Shown: positions 34,157 to 42,565 of the stretch, piece after piece
Position numbering within the stretch: the first letter of the stretch is position 1
Layout of the letters: each line of letters begins with the position of its first letter
Assembly (NCBI GenBank): GCA_031429355.1
Contig: JANOZM010000002.1
Coordinates: forward strand, 59,536 to 123,535
Direction: 5' to 3'
From: JANOZM01 sp031429355
GTDB lineage: Bacteria > Pseudomonadota > Gammaproteobacteria > Burkholderiales > Burkholderiaceae_E
Length of the DNA stretch: 64,000 nt
The notes under the pieces: generated by a model
What the model was told of the DNA's origin: nothing
What the model saw: the letters and a program-made list of their open reading frames with translations, nothing else
The model's database searches: none
Translations under genes and position numbers: made by a program

Positions 34157-35134
34157 TTATTGAGGTTCGATTTTTGCATCACGAATTGCTTTGGCCCACT
34201 TTACCGCTTCGGTGGCCGTGCGTTGTCCCAATGCCGCTGGAGTTCCAGGATCGGTCTCAAAACCAAGGGCCGAGAATTTTTCAAGAATTTGCTTGTCATT
34301 TGCTGCAGTGTTTAGTGCTTGGTTCAACTTATTAATGGCTTCAACTGGCGTGCCGGCAGGTGCGTACGCAGCAAAAAATGCGGTGAGCTCATAGTCCTTT
34401 AAACCCAAGGCTTCGTTGACTGTTGGCAGTTCTGGAATTGCCTTAGAGCGCTTCATTGAAGTGACCGCTAAACCGCGAATTTTACCGGCTTTTACTTGCG
34501 GTAATGTCACTGCAAAATCGGCGGTAAAAATATTTACTTGCCCGCCAATTAAGTCAGTCATTGCTGCTGGGCCTGCTTTGTAGGCAACGTGATTTAATTT
34601 AATTCCAGTCATGCTGGCAAGCATTTCTGTCGACAACAATTGCGAAGTACTTGCACTGGCAAAACTAACTTCACCCGGCTTGGCTTTTGCCATGTCGATT
34701 AATTCGCGTAAATTTTTAACCGGAACGTCGTTGTTAACCGTAACTATGAGTGGCACTTGGCCAATAAAACCAATAGGTGCAAACGCAGTGTCTTGATCGT
34801 AAGGCAGCTTTTTCATCATACTTTTTAGAGCTGCGTTCGTGCTGTTGGTGCCGATTAAAATGGTGTAACCATCAGGAGTTGCCTTTGCAACCGCGTCTGC
34901 ACCTAGCATGCCGTTTACGCCCGGTTTATTTTCGATCACAACGGGTTGGCCCAACAGTTCTTGCATCTTGGCACCAAACGCACGGGCGATTTGGTCAGTA
35001 GCGCTACCGGCAGCAAAAGGCACAATCGCCTTAATTGGTTTGTTGGGATAACCTTGAGCAAGCGCGGATTGCGCTAACAAGCTGGACGCAACTAACGCGA
35101 CCGGTAGCAATAAGTTCTTAGCCAAATTAAACAT
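34157..35134 (-). CDS. Bug/TctC-type periplasmic solute-binding protein
   Basis: 325 residues with a Sec signal peptide (1-26, ending SALAQG). Bug markers are KAIVPFAAGSATDQIARAF, ENKPGVNGMLGADAVAKATP, HVAYKAGPAAMTDLIGGQV and ELPTVNEALGLKDYE. It lies upstream of the DUF2817 peptidase on the same strand, so it may capture the compound that the peptidase hydrolyses. No membrane transport partners are nearby, as usual for this greatly expanded Burkholderiales family. Confidence 0.9.
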   Translation of the reverse strand: MFNLAKNLLLPVALVASSLLAQSALAQGYPNKPIKAIVPFAAGSATDQIARAFGAKMQELLGQPVVIENKPGVNGMLGADAVAKATPDGYTILIGTNSTNAALKSMMKKLPYDQDTAFAPIGFIGQVPLIVTVNNDVPVKNLRELIDMAKAKPGEVSFASASTSQLLSTEMLASMTGIKLNHVAYKAGPAAMTDLIGGQVNIFTADFAVTLPQVKAGKIRGLAVTSMKRSKAIPELPTVNEALGLKDYELTAFFAAYAPAGTPVEAINKLNQALNTAANDKQILEKFSALGFETDPGTPAALGQRTATEAVKWAKAIRDAKIEPQ

Positions 35135-35155
35135 AGAAACTCCAAAAGTTTAGTG

Positions 35156-35204
35156 TGACCCGTAGTGTACTCGGCTAGCTACAGCCAATTGATTTACTGG
35201 GTCA
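35156..35204. promoter_or_regulatory. Two-level stem structure between the ankyrin and Bug genes
   Basis: TGACCC (35156-35161) pairs with GGGTCA (35199-35204) and encloses an inner stem GGCT (35173-35176) with AGCC (35183-35186). On the reverse strand it lies between the ankyrin stop and the Bug start. It may end the DUF2339 operon or form the leader of the Bug message. Confidence 0.3.
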
Positions 35205-35224
35205 ATTTTTTATAACTGATCGGA

Positions 35225-36166
35225 CTATCGCGCTGCTGCAATTAAGTCTGCTACCAGTAAAAAGTTCTGCTGGCGTGCCATTTCCTCGGCAGTTGCCCCG
35301 CTTTTGTCGCGAAGGCTTTTATTGGCCCCAGCATTTAAGAGGGCACGAACATTTTCTGCTTTGCCCGAGCTGGCGGCATACATTAATGCGCTTGCGCCTT
35401 GAGTCGATTGTAAATTAAGGTGATTTTGATTGCGCGTTAGGATGATTCGTAAGACCTCAATACTTGAGTTTCCAGCGGCTAGCATTAGAGGAGTAACGTT
35501 ATAGTTATTACTGATGCCGTCACTATCTAGCCCTCCCTCAAGAAGCTCCAACGCTAGCTTGACATCTCGCTCTTCTTGAAGCGAAAAAAACAGCAAATTC
35601 TCACCGTTTGAATTTGTACTGTTTCGATCAATAACGATAGAGTCGCTAACAGCGTCCTTTTCCGAAACTCCTAAACTAATTGCAAACTGCGCTAGCGGTT
35701 TTGCTAATAAGGAGCGGTCTACAGGCGGTGCTTCTAATTGGCCTTGGGCCTGCGGATCACCTCTGTTAGATTGATTATTCCTGCCCGAGTTGTTTTGGCT
35801 TTCGTTTGGCACATAGTCTTGTGGCAGCCCTGCAAGCCTGATGCAATCGGCATTGTTGAATTCGCTATAAGAACGTATGTTTCGATGGTTGCGGTATGGA
35901 TTATTGTGTCCGATGATCTCGTTACTAATAAGCGCCCAATTCGCATTGTATTTGGTTCGCGTTGTTTCCGTAGTCCACGCACCGCTAAGGGAACCAGACG
36001 CTAACGGTAAAACAAAACGCCTCATCTCACGAACGCTGATCGTTTCATTTTGATATCTAAAATTGCAGATTTCCATCGTTGCGTCAGAGCTAGTGGCGCT
36101 AGTCATCATTCCTAAGTTTGCTAGACCTAGGAGTGCTAATAAGGCTTTCTCTTTTTTTGAGAGCAC
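35225..36166 (-). CDS. Exported ankyrin-repeat protein
   Basis: 313 residues. Hydrophobic N-terminal signal (ALLALLGLANLGMMTSATSS) suggests export to the periplasm. The middle is a low-complexity Asn/Gln-rich linker. The C-terminal third (about 200-313) has ankyrin repeats: YNVTPLMLAAGNSSIEVLRI, GASALMYAASSGKAENVRAL, LNAGANKSLRDKSGATAEEM. Ankyrin repeats bind proteins, so this is likely a partner or adaptor for the DUF3999 and DUF2339 proteins, whose genes precede it; only 2 bases separate it from DUF3999. The N-terminal domain is not one I recognise. Confidence 0.83.
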   Translation of the reverse strand: MLSKKEKALLALLGLANLGMMTSATSSDATMEICNFRYQNETISVREMRRFVLPLASGSLSGAWTTETTRTKYNANWALISNEIIGHNNPYRNHRNIRSYSEFNNADCIRLAGLPQDYVPNESQNNSGRNNQSNRGDPQAQGQLEAPPVDRSLLAKPLAQFAISLGVSEKDAVSDSIVIDRNSTNSNGENLLFFSLQEERDVKLALELLEGGLDSDGISNNYNVTPLMLAAGNSSIEVLRIILTRNQNHLNLQSTQGASALMYAASSGKAENVRALLNAGANKSLRDKSGATAEEMARQQNFLLVADLIAAAR

Positions 36167-36168
36167 GG

Positions 36169-37623
36169 TTATTCTTTTTGTCTACTCAGACTAAAGGCCA
36201 AGTAGGCTAATAAAATGACACCTGCTAACAATACACCCCATAAAATTAAAGTTTTGGTTGGTGGCAAAGAAGACTTAGCTTCTTCTTTTGCCGTTCCGGC
36301 GGTGTTAGTAACGATTGCCTCTGAATTTACTTTAGCGATGGCCAATTTACTTTCGTCACCAAATTGATAGCCGGGAATTAAAGTACCGATAGGCAGTAAT
36401 GCGGTTCCTGAATTGTCTGCAGAAAGGCGTTGTACTTCGAGTTTGAAGGGTCCAGGAGCAGAAGCCACAAACGCCATATCGATTGGCATTATTTGCGCGG
36501 TGACTTCTGGCGCGCTAACAAACGCAACAGCGGCTTGTTCGCCTTGAACATTAAAATTAACATCGCTTCGATCCAGCGCTATAGGCAGCGCTGGATTAAG
36601 CATTTCTGATTGTTCCTTTTTTAGCTTAAAGGCTACGCTACGCGCAATCGGGACGCTAACAACATCCGAGTTTGCTTTTAGTGGCGCTTGCTCAGTAGAC
36701 AAAACAAATGGCACTAAGGTGTTCATTTGCGTTGGGCGAATTGTAAGACTTTGAACGTGAGGCGCGTATGGCAACTTAAATTGAAAGACACCTGTTTTGT
36801 TTGCTGCGGCATTAACCGGCACTTTAACTTCATATAAAAGCGCAGCCTTTTGGGTTCGGCTGCTGGTCATTGCACTAACGGCTTGAACTTCAATGCCATT
36901 TGCTTTGTCGCCGGACTCGCTACTCCAGTCCAATTGCAAATATTCGTCTTGCAGCGCGACGCCTGTTAAGTCGATGGTTGTTTCTTCAATAGGAAGCGCC
37001 GCCGCGTCGGCTGCAGCAAAGCGGTACAAGCTGGCGCTTGGACGGACAGTTCGCCATTGTTGCAAATCTTTGCTGGACCGAACTTGTATGCTGATGGGAC
37101 GTCCCATTGGCATTTTGATATTTAAACTTAACTTATCGACTGAATCTTTAATTGCCCTTAGGTCAAGCAAAACACCGACCATCGTGCGTTGCTCTTTACC
37201 GTCTTTTGCAACAGGCTTCGATTGGCCTAAATCAATCTCAACTACTTTGCGACCATTGCTTTCTTCGAAGCGAAATTTCGTTTCGCCGCTAATTGCAGTG
37301 CTTGTTCCGGCTGCTGAATTTGCGTAAACGGGGTACATCGTTAACGGAACATCTTTTTTACTAATTTCTTGGGCGGGTCTTGCACCGCTAATACGTGCTA
37401 AAGGCAGGGCTTGCCCGGAACCGTTCACAATACGAACATCGCGCAAATCTTTAAAGCGACTTTCTTGTATTACTTGGGCCGGTAGGGTAAGGCGGTTTAA
37501 ACCATCCGCAGAGACTTCAAGTGTTGTCGATACAACTGTTACGGCCGCCTTTGGATCGGCGGCTTGAGCCGCGAAAGCGCAGCAAGCTAGGGAAAATACG
37601 GTTGTAATAGAAAAATATTTCAT
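36169..37623 (-). CDS. DUF3999 family exported membrane-anchored protein
   Basis: 484 residues. Signal peptide MKYFSITTVFSLACCAFAAQAAD, a large periplasmic beta-rich section (e.g. FKDLRDVRIVNGSGQALPLA, LQLDWSS) and a single C-terminal transmembrane helix (LILWGVLLAGVILLAYLAFS) before a short cytoplasmic tail. This matches DUF3999, whose function is unknown but whose genes usually accompany DUF2339. It overlaps the end of the DUF2339 gene by 4 bp, so the two are translationally coupled and likely form one envelope complex. Confidence 0.85.
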   Translation of the reverse strand: MKYFSITTVFSLACCAFAAQAADPKAAVTVVSTTLEVSADGLNRLTLPAQVIQESRFKDLRDVRIVNGSGQALPLARISGARPAQEISKKDVPLTMYPVYANSAAGTSTAISGETKFRFEESNGRKVVEIDLGQSKPVAKDGKEQRTMVGVLLDLRAIKDSVDKLSLNIKMPMGRPISIQVRSSKDLQQWRTVRPSASLYRFAAADAAALPIEETTIDLTGVALQDEYLQLDWSSESGDKANGIEVQAVSAMTSSRTQKAALLYEVKVPVNAAANKTGVFQFKLPYAPHVQSLTIRPTQMNTLVPFVLSTEQAPLKANSDVVSVPIARSVAFKLKKEQSEMLNPALPIALDRSDVNFNVQGEQAAVAFVSAPEVTAQIMPIDMAFVASAPGPFKLEVQRLSADNSGTALLPIGTLIPGYQFGDESKLAIAKVNSEAIVTNTAGTAKEEAKSSLPPTKTLILWGVLLAGVILLAYLAFSLSRQKE

Positions 37624-40600
37624 AGCGCTGACGGCTCTTGTTTTGAAGTGGATTCTGAATGAACTACTTTAGCATCCGGAAGATCAGATTTTGTTTTGTC
37701 CGCCAAGCTTGATTTCGATGTAGGCGGCATCGGAGCAAACCAACCCACCAGCAACATTAAACAGCCCACGGCAATAAACGTAATAATGCGTTCGGTTCCG
37801 CCGCGGTTAGACATGTCCACCAGTAGCAGTTTTAGAACAACTAATCCTAACAACGTTGCACCAGTTAACCAGACTGGGCGGCTTATCTTTTTATGCGCCC
37901 AAACCATTAGTGCCAAGGCTAAACTACTCCACAAAATCGAAATGCCCGCCTGAACTACGAACGAATTCAACATGGCGTCTGCACGCCATGCAACCCCAAG
38001 ATAATGATGGGCAACCCGAAACCAAACGGTATTGATCGCTACAAAGGCCAGCGCGGCAACGCCAAGAAACATTGGCTTTTTAATAACCGTTTGGCTTGCG
38101 GTGGATAGCTCAAAACTCGACTGCAAAATCCGTTGTCGCCAAAATAACAAGGTACCTAAGGCCAGCGCAATGGTTAGTTCGGTTGGGTTTAGCAAAGGAA
38201 TGTAAGGCAACGGCTTTGCCGAACCTTTCGAAACAAATGCCGCCAGCGCTGTACCTACAAATAGCAGGGGAATCATAGGCACAACGGCCGTCCAAGCGTA
38301 AGATTTTGCATAAAGATTAAACGGCCACGGCGCATTACTTTGGTTGCCATTGGTAGCGCTTTTCTTGGTGAATTTAGTGGCAAGGGCAGTTAAACCAAAA
38401 ACAACCAAAATAGCTGCCACCAAGAGCGTAACGCTAGCCCATGACGTTCCCCACAATTGCGCCTTCTCAATGGCACGGTATAAACAATGTGCAAAAAATG
38501 CGGTGAGTAGCCAAATCGAAGCCGCGTGCATGAGCCCATTGAACATTGCAAAATGCTCTGGCGTAACTGAGTTTGGCAGAGTCGTTGTTGTGGTCAAGTC
38601 ATTATCGTATTGCTTCAATAAGAACCAATGCAGACCGAACAACACAATCCAAGCGACCCAGCCCCAGTTGCCGGTCGGACCTTCTGTAAGGGTTAACTGC
38701 CCAACGAACCCAAACACCAAAACTGGCAAACTTAACTTTGCCATGTGAGTAGCTACAGGCCAAGTAAATTTGCGGCCAATTTTGAGAGTAGCAAGCAACA
38801 GCAACATAAGCCCAAAAATAATCGCAAAACTTTGCTGTTGCATTGTGTTAAGAACATCGATTCGAGTTAGTTGCGTAATTTGGCCTACCAATGCGACGCA
38901 AGCTAAAGCGAATCCATACACATAAAACGGCGAACTAAGAACGGCCTCAGCTTCGTGCGATAGTTTTTTCCCTTCCTCTTTGTGGATGTCTTGAATAGTG
39001 CGCAACCACCACGACAATACAAAAGCGCTGACCGATAACAGCAGCGCACCAAACACTAGGGGATGTACTACTGAAGTTCCGTAAGATTGATTACTAGTAA
39101 AGTGATCTAAATACATCACTGCCGCTATCAACTGCAAGGCCAAGCCGAAGGTGCGTAACATCCAACGGCGCTGACGCATGCCAACCCAAAACGCGGCCAA
39201 GCCTTCAACTGCCCAAATGGCCGACGTCCAACGCGCGTCTAGGGCTAACGGAATGGCCAATGTAAGAAACCCTATGCCAATGGCTAAAAACGATTCCATC
39301 AACATACGGTTGTTTTTACGATCTCGTTTAGAGACCACAAATGCGGCAACAATATGTGCCGCGCTCATGCCAAGGGCGGATAGCCCTGCACCTAGTGGCA
39401 TTGCTTGGGTTAAGCCGTACTGCAAACCAAAGGTAATAATGGGGTTACCAAATACCAACATACTGTCGACAGTATTGCCGTAATTGGTTGGTGATTTTTG
39501 CGCGTAAAAAATCGACGTTAACAAATAGACTAGGAAGAAGGCAATTAAAAAGGGTTGAGTAGTGGCATAGCTTTCTGGTGAAAACTTTAAGACACCCCAA
39601 GTTAACGCAACGCCATAAGTGGCAACAAACCCCAAGATATTCAGAGCGCGCCAATTGCGTTTAAAGGCTACGACCAATATGCCAATGTTTAGCAGCAAGT
39701 AATAGGCAAACAAGCCCACATGATTGCCCGAACCGTCTGACAGTAAGATAGGCGCTGCAAAACCACCGGCAAACGACGCGAATGCGAGCGCTCTAGAATT
39801 TTGCAACAACGCCAGCGCAACACCAAAACTACAAATGACCACCATCAACCCAAAGGCCATCAGCTGTGGAACCAAGCCAAATAATTTAAAGGCAGCGAAT
39901 ACCGTAAGGTACAAAGTGGCCACGCCAAACCCTTGCAACGGCAAAGCAAAAGTGGGACGTACTGTGCGCTTGATATAACCAAACGCAACGGCAGCAATGC
40001 CTACCAACCCAACAATTGCTAACCGAAGCTCAGGTGGGAAGTAACCGCTAATTGCTGCTTGTCGAGCCAAGAAGGCCAAGCCGATAAACAAAATAATCAT
40101 ACCGACGCGCAAAATAATATTGCCGCCAAAAAACCATTTCTTAAATGCTTCTATGCCTTGATCGAAAGCGTTCGGTTCTTTGGGTTTTGCAATCGCCGCT
40201 GCCTCGGCAGGAAACGATAGGGGCTTTACGTTCACTGGTTTGGGCGGCGACGCACTTGCATTTATTGAGCTACTGACGGGTTTTAGTGACTCTTTGGTTT
40301 GATTTAAATCAGCGGTTTGATTTGGACTAGCCCAAATCGGTTGCGATTTTTCTTCCGCCGCTTTTTCCGTCGGGCGATTTTGAGCGGCTATATTAGGGGC
40401 AGTAAACTTGTCCTCTACTGGCGTTTTGTTGCTTAAATTACCCAGTCGCACATTGGCATAGTCTAGCGCCGCTGAAAGCTCGGAAAGTTTTTTTTGAATT
40501 GGCGTTAACTGGACGGTTACTTGAGAAGTTATTGTTCGTCGAAGTGCCCAGCCAACAAGGCCACCAATGAGCCCTAAACTAACGGGACCAGCCCCAAATA

Positions 40601-40670
40601 CAGATTCTCCAAATGCAAAAGAGACCAATAAACCGGCAATAAAGCCAATTCCGGCAAGTGCAAATACCAT
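37620..40670 (-). CDS. DUF2339 family large multi-pass membrane protein
   Basis: 1016 residues. It has two N-terminal helices, a Pro/Ala/Lys-rich soluble region (about 60-175), then more than twenty hydrophobic helices up to the C terminus. The family signature is seen in KWFFGGNIILRVGMIILFIG followed by LAFLARQAA, and in the repeated GxAxxLxG helices. Function unknown; the size and helix count suggest an envelope transporter or polymer-handling protein. It is the first gene of the unit with DUF3999 and the ankyrin protein. A homologue-wide DUF2339-DUF3999 pairing is known; the ankyrin addition is less familiar to me. Confidence 0.88.
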   Translation of the reverse strand: MVFALAGIGFIAGLLVSFAFGESVFGAGPVSLGLIGGLVGWALRRTITSQVTVQLTPIQKKLSELSAALDYANVRLGNLSNKTPVEDKFTAPNIAAQNRPTEKAAEEKSQPIWASPNQTADLNQTKESLKPVSSSINASASPPKPVNVKPLSFPAEAAAIAKPKEPNAFDQGIEAFKKWFFGGNIILRVGMIILFIGLAFLARQAAISGYFPPELRLAIVGLVGIAAVAFGYIKRTVRPTFALPLQGFGVATLYLTVFAAFKLFGLVPQLMAFGLMVVICSFGVALALLQNSRALAFASFAGGFAAPILLSDGSGNHVGLFAYYLLLNIGILVVAFKRNWRALNILGFVATYGVALTWGVLKFSPESYATTQPFLIAFFLVYLLTSIFYAQKSPTNYGNTVDSMLVFGNPIITFGLQYGLTQAMPLGAGLSALGMSAAHIVAAFVVSKRDRKNNRMLMESFLAIGIGFLTLAIPLALDARWTSAIWAVEGLAAFWVGMRQRRWMLRTFGLALQLIAAVMYLDHFTSNQSYGTSVVHPLVFGALLLSVSAFVLSWWLRTIQDIHKEEGKKLSHEAEAVLSSPFYVYGFALACVALVGQITQLTRIDVLNTMQQQSFAIIFGLMLLLLATLKIGRKFTWPVATHMAKLSLPVLVFGFVGQLTLTEGPTGNWGWVAWIVLFGLHWFLLKQYDNDLTTTTTLPNSVTPEHFAMFNGLMHAASIWLLTAFFAHCLYRAIEKAQLWGTSWASVTLLVAAILVVFGLTALATKFTKKSATNGNQSNAPWPFNLYAKSYAWTAVVPMIPLLFVGTALAAFVSKGSAKPLPYIPLLNPTELTIALALGTLLFWRQRILQSSFELSTASQTVIKKPMFLGVAALAFVAINTVWFRVAHHYLGVAWRADAMLNSFVVQAGISILWSSLALALMVWAHKKISRPVWLTGATLLGLVVLKLLLVDMSNRGGTERIITFIAVGCLMLLVGWFAPMPPTSKSSLADKTKSDLPDAKVVHSESTSKQEPSAL

Positions 40671-40754
40671 GAGGTGTCCCTGAGTTTTTTTGTTCTATTG
40701 GTACAGTAACCCAATCGGCACGACAGTTGCAAGTTCAATCACTTGCTTTGAATT

Positions 40755-40781
40755 TAGCGCTCTGTAGGTTAAATTGCGCTA
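40755..40781. promoter_or_regulatory. TAGCGC-N15-GCGCTA dyad upstream of the Rieske oxygenase
   Basis: A perfect 6-bp inverted repeat with half-sites 21 bases apart centre to centre, about two helical turns, in the divergent region before the oxygenase. A TATACC hexamer directly overlaps the right half (40780-40785). It fits an operator over a promoter, but no cognate regulator is adjacent. Confidence 0.35.
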
Positions 40782-40814
40782 TACCTTAGGTCTAGCAGGA
40801 AACTACTCAATATT

Positions 40815-42065
40815 ATGAACGCGCCAGAAATTATTCCCATTCATCTCGCCGGCGGTGACGGCCCTTTAAGTGAAATTCCTGCATCTGTTTACACTGACGA
40901 TGCAATTTATCAACGTGAACTAGAGCGACTTTTTTATTCAGGCCACTGGTGCTATGTAGGTCTAGACTGCGAAATTCCAAATGCCGGTGACTTTAAACGT
41001 ACCGTCGTTGGTGAGCGAAGCGTCATCATGGTTCGCGACAAGAGTGGCGATATCAACGTAATCGAAAACCGCTGCGCGCATCGCGGCGTTGCGTTTTGCC
41101 GTGAACGTACGGGTAATGCCAGCAGTTTTACGTGCCCGTATCATCAATGGAATTACAACTTGCAAGGCGATTTGCAAGGACTTCCCTTTAGACGGGGTGT
41201 ACGCCAAGACGGTGTTGTGCAAGGTGGTATGCCACCCGAATTTAAACTAGAAGAAAATGGCCTAACCAAATTAAAAGTAGCGCGGCGTGGTGGCGTTGTA
41301 TTTGCAAGCTTCGATCACACCATCGAGTCGTTTGAAGACTACTTAGGCCCCAATGTATTGCCGTACTTTGACCGCGTGTTTAATCGGCCCTTAAAATTGT
41401 TGGGCTATAACCGCCAACGCATTCCAGCCAACTGGAAGTTAATGCAAGAAAATATTAAAGACCCTTATCACCCTGGTCTTTTGCATACTTGGTTTGTTAC
41501 TTTTGGTCTTTGGCGTGCCGATCAAAAAAGCCAAATGATTATGGATGACAAACACCGTCATGCCTGCATGGTATCGCGCCGTAACGAAGGTGGCGCGGGA
41601 TCAGTAACGCAAGGCGTTACTACTTTTAAGCAAGACTTAAACTTGCATGATGATCGCTTGTTAGATGTCGTTCCAGAGGCTTGGTGGAATGGCCCCACTG
41701 TAGTCATGATGACCTTGTTTCCAACCTTAATTGTTCAACAGCAAGTGAACTCGTTATCGACTCGGCATATTCAACCCATTGGCAAAGGTGAGTTCGATTT
41801 TGTTTGGACGCATTTTGGCTTTGAAGACGATGACCAAGCCATGACTCGGCGTCGTTTACGGCAGGCCAATTTGTTTGGGCCGTCGGGTTACGTATCGGCT
41901 GACGATGGCGAAGTCATCGAGTTCGTACAACAAGCCTTTGAAGCCAATCGAGGTGCGCGTGCTGTGGCGCAACTTGATGGGCACGAAGTTCGTGCTACCG
42001 ACCATATGGTGACCGAAACATTAATACGCGGCATGTTTGAATACTGGCGCGGAGTTATGAAATGA
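40815..42065 (+). CDS. Aromatic ring-hydroxylating dioxygenase, large (Rieske) subunit
   Basis: 416 residues. The Rieske 2Fe-2S ligands are Cys87 and His89 (NRCAHRG) and Cys107 and His110 (CPYHQW). The mononuclear iron site follows the family pattern: Asp216, His219 and His224 in NIKDPYHPGLLHTWF. Overall it resembles the salicylate/anthranilate/terephthalate-type oxygenases. It inserts oxygen into an aromatic ring, taking electrons from a reductase that is not encoded nearby. The beta-subunit start overlaps its stop (ATGA). Confidence 0.92.
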   Translation: MNAPEIIPIHLAGGDGPLSEIPASVYTDDAIYQRELERLFYSGHWCYVGLDCEIPNAGDFKRTVVGERSVIMVRDKSGDINVIENRCAHRGVAFCRERTGNASSFTCPYHQWNYNLQGDLQGLPFRRGVRQDGVVQGGMPPEFKLEENGLTKLKVARRGGVVFASFDHTIESFEDYLGPNVLPYFDRVFNRPLKLLGYNRQRIPANWKLMQENIKDPYHPGLLHTWFVTFGLWRADQKSQMIMDDKHRHACMVSRRNEGGAGSVTQGVTTFKQDLNLHDDRLLDVVPEAWWNGPTVVMMTLFPTLIVQQQVNSLSTRHIQPIGKGEFDFVWTHFGFEDDDQAMTRRRLRQANLFGPSGYVSADDGEVIEFVQQAFEANRGARAVAQLDGHEVRATDHMVTETLIRGMFEYWRGVMK

Positions 42066-42541
42066 GTGCGTTAACTTTAGAACAATTTTTTGCAATACAA
42101 AAACTTTATGCTTCGTACGCGTCAATATTAGATGGTGGTCAATTTGAGCAATGGCCCGAATTGTTTACAGACGATTGTTTATACCGCTTGCAGTCGCGCG
42201 AGAATTTTGATCGGGGTCTGCCCTTGGCTACCTTAAGCCTAGAAAGCAAGGGAATGTTAAAAGATCGGGTGTACGGTGCTTCGCAAACGATTTATCACGA
42301 TCCGTATTATCAGCGCCATATTTTTGGTGTCATTGATGCGATTGCCGATTCGGCCAATGAATTTTCTGCCCAGTGCAACTACCACGTCATTCGTACCAAG
42401 CGTGATTCAATGCCAGAAACAGTGAGTGTCGGGCGAATGGTCGACAAAATTGTCTGCGTGAATTCAGTTTATTTGTTTCAACAAAAGATTTGTATTTTTG
42501 ACAACGATTTAATTGCTAACTCGGTTATTTACCCGATTTAA
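42062..42541 (+). CDS. Aromatic ring-hydroxylating dioxygenase, small (beta) subunit
   Basis: 159 residues with the NTF2-like fold of dioxygenase beta subunits. Characteristic pieces are IQKLYASYASILDGGQFEQW followed by PELFTDDCLYRL, then ASQTIYHDPYYQRHIFG and YHVIRTKRD. It stabilises the alpha subunit and adds no cofactor. It is translationally coupled to the large subunit and ends 24 bases before the convergent TrhO fusion gene. No ferredoxin or reductase follows. Confidence 0.9.
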   Translation: MSALTLEQFFAIQKLYASYASILDGGQFEQWPELFTDDCLYRLQSRENFDRGLPLATLSLESKGMLKDRVYGASQTIYHDPYYQRHIFGVIDAIADSANEFSAQCNYHVIRTKRDSMPETVSVGRMVDKIVCVNSVYLFQQKICIFDNDLIANSVIYPI

Positions 42542-42565
42542 ATTCGAAGAATTCCATTAATGTAT

